Assembly: GCF_024758505.1 (NCBI RefSeq)
Contig: NZ_CP077970.1
Span: forward strand, 3,906,001-3,970,000
DNA length: 64,000 bases
From: Bradyrhizobium arachidis
Lineage (GTDB): Bacteria; Pseudomonadota; Alphaproteobacteria; Rhizobiales; Xanthobacteraceae
Reading direction: 5' to 3'
Program-made: the position numbers and the translations under genes
The notes under the pieces: model-generated
Seen by the model: the letters and a program-made list of their open reading frames with translations, nothing else
Database searches by the model: none
What the model was told of the DNA's origin: nothing
In this document: piece after piece, positions 62,308 through 64,000 of the stretch
Layout of the letters: every line of letters starts with the position of its first letter
How positions within the stretch are numbered: the stretch's first letter is position 1

Positions 62308-63252
62308 GTGGGTTTTGGCCTTGGCCCGATCGAGAATAGCTTGCGATATCCCGTCGCGGGCGTCGAGCCGCTCGATCGTCGGTTTACGTACAAGATAGGA
62401 AACGCACCGATCGAACGTCTTGCGACGGGCTTTGGATGGGTGGAGGGGCCCGTCTACTTTGGAGATAGCGGCAGTCTTCTCTTCAGCGATATTCCGAACA
62501 ACCGCATCTACCGCTGGCTCGAGGCGGATGGGCATCTGGGAATATTCCGCAGTCCCTCGAACTATGCCAATGGCCATACCCGTGACCAAAGCGGACGCCT
62601 TGTTAGCTGCGAGCACCTTCGACGCGTCACCCGCACCGAGCTCGACGGCCGTATCACCGTGCTGGCGGATCGCTACGAAGGCAAACGCCTTAGCGCGCCC
62701 AATGATGTGATCGTGGCCTCCGACGGTGCCGTGTGGTTCACCGACCCCGGCTATGGCATCGACAGCGACTATGAGGGTATCAAACAGGAGGCCGAACTGC
62801 TCCGGGCAGTCTACCGATTGGATCCCGCCGGATCGCTCCGGGTGGTTGCGGACGATTTCGTGCGGCCCAACGGCCTTGCCTTGTCGCCGGACGAATCGCG
62901 ACTCTATGTCGTCGATAGCGGGATAACGGATGGCGGCCCGTCCCATATCCGCGTCTTCGATGTGGTCGATGGGCACTTGCGGAACGACGCGGTATTTGCC
63001 GACGACTTTGCGCCGGGTTTCACGGACGGCCTGCGCGTCGATGTGCATGGCAACGTCTGGTGCAGCATGGGGTGGGCGGATCCCGCCGAAGACGGCGTGC
63101 GCTGCTACTCGGCGGAAGGCGCCTTGATCGGGAAGATTCATCTGCCGGAGACCTGCGCGAACGTTTGCTTTGGGGGGCGTCGCAAGAACCGGCTGTTCAT
63201 GGCGGCGAGCACGTCGATCTACGCTGTGTGTCTCAACACGACGGGAATTTGA
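62308..63252 (+). CDS. SMP-30/gluconolactonase family protein
   Basis: About 314 aa. The six-bladed propeller begins GFGWVEGPVYFGDSGSLLFSDIPNNRIYRW, containing the metal-binding Glu. SAPNDVIVASDGAVWFTDPGYG holds the Asn, and ALSPDESRLYVVDSG and DGLRVDVHGNVWCSMG provide further ligands. These Ca/Zn enzymes hydrolyse aldonolactones. Adjacent to a sugar importer and an SDR it probably opens the lactone made by that dehydrogenase. GTG 62308 has GAGGGAGG upstream; an earlier GTG at 62293 is possible. Confidence 0.9.
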   Translation: MGFGLGPIENSLRYPVAGVEPLDRRFTYKIGNAPIERLATGFGWVEGPVYFGDSGSLLFSDIPNNRIYRWLEADGHLGIFRSPSNYANGHTRDQSGRLVSCEHLRRVTRTELDGRITVLADRYEGKRLSAPNDVIVASDGAVWFTDPGYGIDSDYEGIKQEAELLRAVYRLDPAGSLRVVADDFVRPNGLALSPDESRLYVVDSGITDGGPSHIRVFDVVDGHLRNDAVFADDFAPGFTDGLRVDVHGNVWCSMGWADPAEDGVRCYSAEGALIGKIHLPETCANVCFGGRRKNRLFMAASTSIYAVCLNTTGI

Positions 63253-63295
63253 CTGACGCCGGAAGCTCGATTGGACGGGACGAGGGAGACTTGAA

Positions 63296-64000
63296 GTGCT
63301 GGCGGAAAAGATTGCGATCATCACAGGGGCCGGAAAGGGAATGGGCGAGATCCATGCCCGCGAATTTGCAGCGCAACATGCGGCAGTGGTCCTCACCGAC
63401 GTCGATACAAAGAATGGCCATCGTGTTGCCGATGAAATATCGGCATCCGGCGGCAAGGCAATATTCGTCGATCACGATGTGGTCGATGAGGGGTCGTGGA
63501 GCAACGTCGTTGCTGAGGCGGAGCGCGCCTTCGGATGTGTCAACGTACTGGTTAATAATGCAGGAATATTCATCCGCGACACGATCGAGAACCTCTCCGT
63601 CGTGGACTTTCGAAGGCTGTACGAGGTGAACGTCACCGGTGCGTTCCTCGGATGCAAGCTGGTCGCTCCCAGCATGAAACGGGCCGGCGGAGGTTCGATC
63701 GTCAACGTGTCTTCAGTGTCCGGCATCGTCGCGAACATGCCGGGCATGACCGGCTACTCCGCGACGAAAGGGGCCATTCGCATGCTCACCAAGGCTGCCG
63801 CCGTCGATCTGTGGCAGCATGGGATCAGAGTGAACTCGATACACCCGGGCACGATCAGGACCCCCCTCAATGAGGATTACTTCTCAGACCCGGAGAAGAC
63901 GCGGCTCATCCTGGGAAGCACGCTTATGGCAAGACCCGGAGAGTGCTCGGAAGTGTCCGCGGCGCTCATTTTCTTGGCGTCCGACGGATCGAGCTACATG
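63296..64000 (+). CDS. SDR-family oxidoreductase, cut by the window end
   Basis: Starts at GTG 63296 with GAGGGAG 7 nt upstream and runs off the right edge after 235 codons, without a stop. ITGAGKGMGEIHAREFA is the Rossmann start. NNAGIF and VNVSSVSG with a complete YSATK active site follow, then NSIHPGTIRTPL. It is a classical NAD(P)-dependent dehydrogenase missing perhaps 15-30 C-terminal residues here. In this operon it may oxidise the imported sugar or its acid. Confidence 0.88.
   Translation, partial: MLAEKIAIITGAGKGMGEIHAREFAAQHAAVVLTDVDTKNGHRVADEISASGGKAIFVDHDVVDEGSWSNVVAEAERAFGCVNVLVNNAGIFIRDTIENLSVVDFRRLYEVNVTGAFLGCKLVAPSMKRAGGGSIVNVSSVSGIVANMPGMTGYSATKGAIRMLTKAAAVDLWQHGIRVNSIHPGTIRTPLNEDYFSDPEKTRLILGSTLMARPGECSEVSAALIFLASDGSSYM

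Noticed and set aside
1..64000. Insertion sequences or transposases
   Set aside because: I found no transposase motifs or terminal inverted repeats with target duplications; the dyads seen are short and not paired around a gene.

Overview
The window is GC-rich DNA with tightly packed, often start-stop-overlapping genes. FCD-type GntR regulators, ABC/TRAP importers, xanthine-dehydrogenase-type hydroxylases and the general protein character suggest a soil or plant-associated alphaproteobacterium, most likely Bradyrhizobium or a close relative. This is an inference from gene style; no rRNA or other taxonomic marker is present. Nearly everything to the right of about 8 kb is catabolic.

Layout. 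(1) 1-8.05 kb is the right-hand part of a mobile or plasmid-derived element: an array of GACTAGTC dyads, a DUF2130 protein, a metallophosphoesterase pair, a possible nuclease, an XRE repressor, a MOBV relaxase, and a parA/ribbon-helix-helix partition operon with an array of 8-bp repeats upstream. It ends at a 3' tRNA fragment (about 8005-8048) that looks like an attachment-site scar. (2) 8.1-14.5 kb: a GntR regulator, an aminotransferase with an abnormal 5' end, an SDR, an alpha/beta hydrolase, an M20 amidase and an MFS permease. (3) 15.1-28.6 kb: a crotonase, a three-subunit molybdenum hydroxylase with a metallo-beta-lactamase (MBL) hydrolase gene inside the operon, an SDR-like protein, an AMP-dependent acyl-CoA ligase, a double-domain HxlR regulator, an orphan amino-acid-type binding protein, a 4-hydroxybutyryl-CoA dehydratase-like enzyme, a FIST protein and CoxG. 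Three copies of one operator-like motif tie the two halves of this cluster together. (4) 28.8-29.9 kb: lrgAB.

(5) 30.1-39.2 kb: a GntR regulator divergent from a ribose-type ABC importer, three aldo/keto reductases and an MBL lactonase, which reads as uptake and non-phosphorylating oxidation of an aldose. (6) 39.4-41.3 kb: a BKACE enzyme divergent from a LysR regulator. (7) 41.6-53.9 kb: a RuBisCO-like protein, a DUF1537 acid-sugar kinase, a fused TRAP importer with its binding protein, an SDR, pyruvate kinase and glcDEF. Together these suggest breakdown of a phosphorylated oxo-acid sugar to glycolate plus 3-phosphoglycerate, both consumed by neighbouring genes. (8) 54.4-56.3 kb: a split transketolase. 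(9) 57.0-58.5 kb: an M20 (PepD-like) dipeptidase. (10) 58.6-64 kb: a second ribose-type ABC importer, an SMP-30 lactonase and an SDR cut by the window edge.

The parts most worth following up are the partition operon with its ATCAC-core repeat array, the molybdenum hydroxylase/lactonase/CoA-ligase/dehydratase cluster with its shared operator, the duplicated gene end flanking the FIST gene, and the RuBisCO-like protein/kinase/glycolate oxidase module. No insertion sequence, CRISPR array, rRNA or complete tRNA was recognised.
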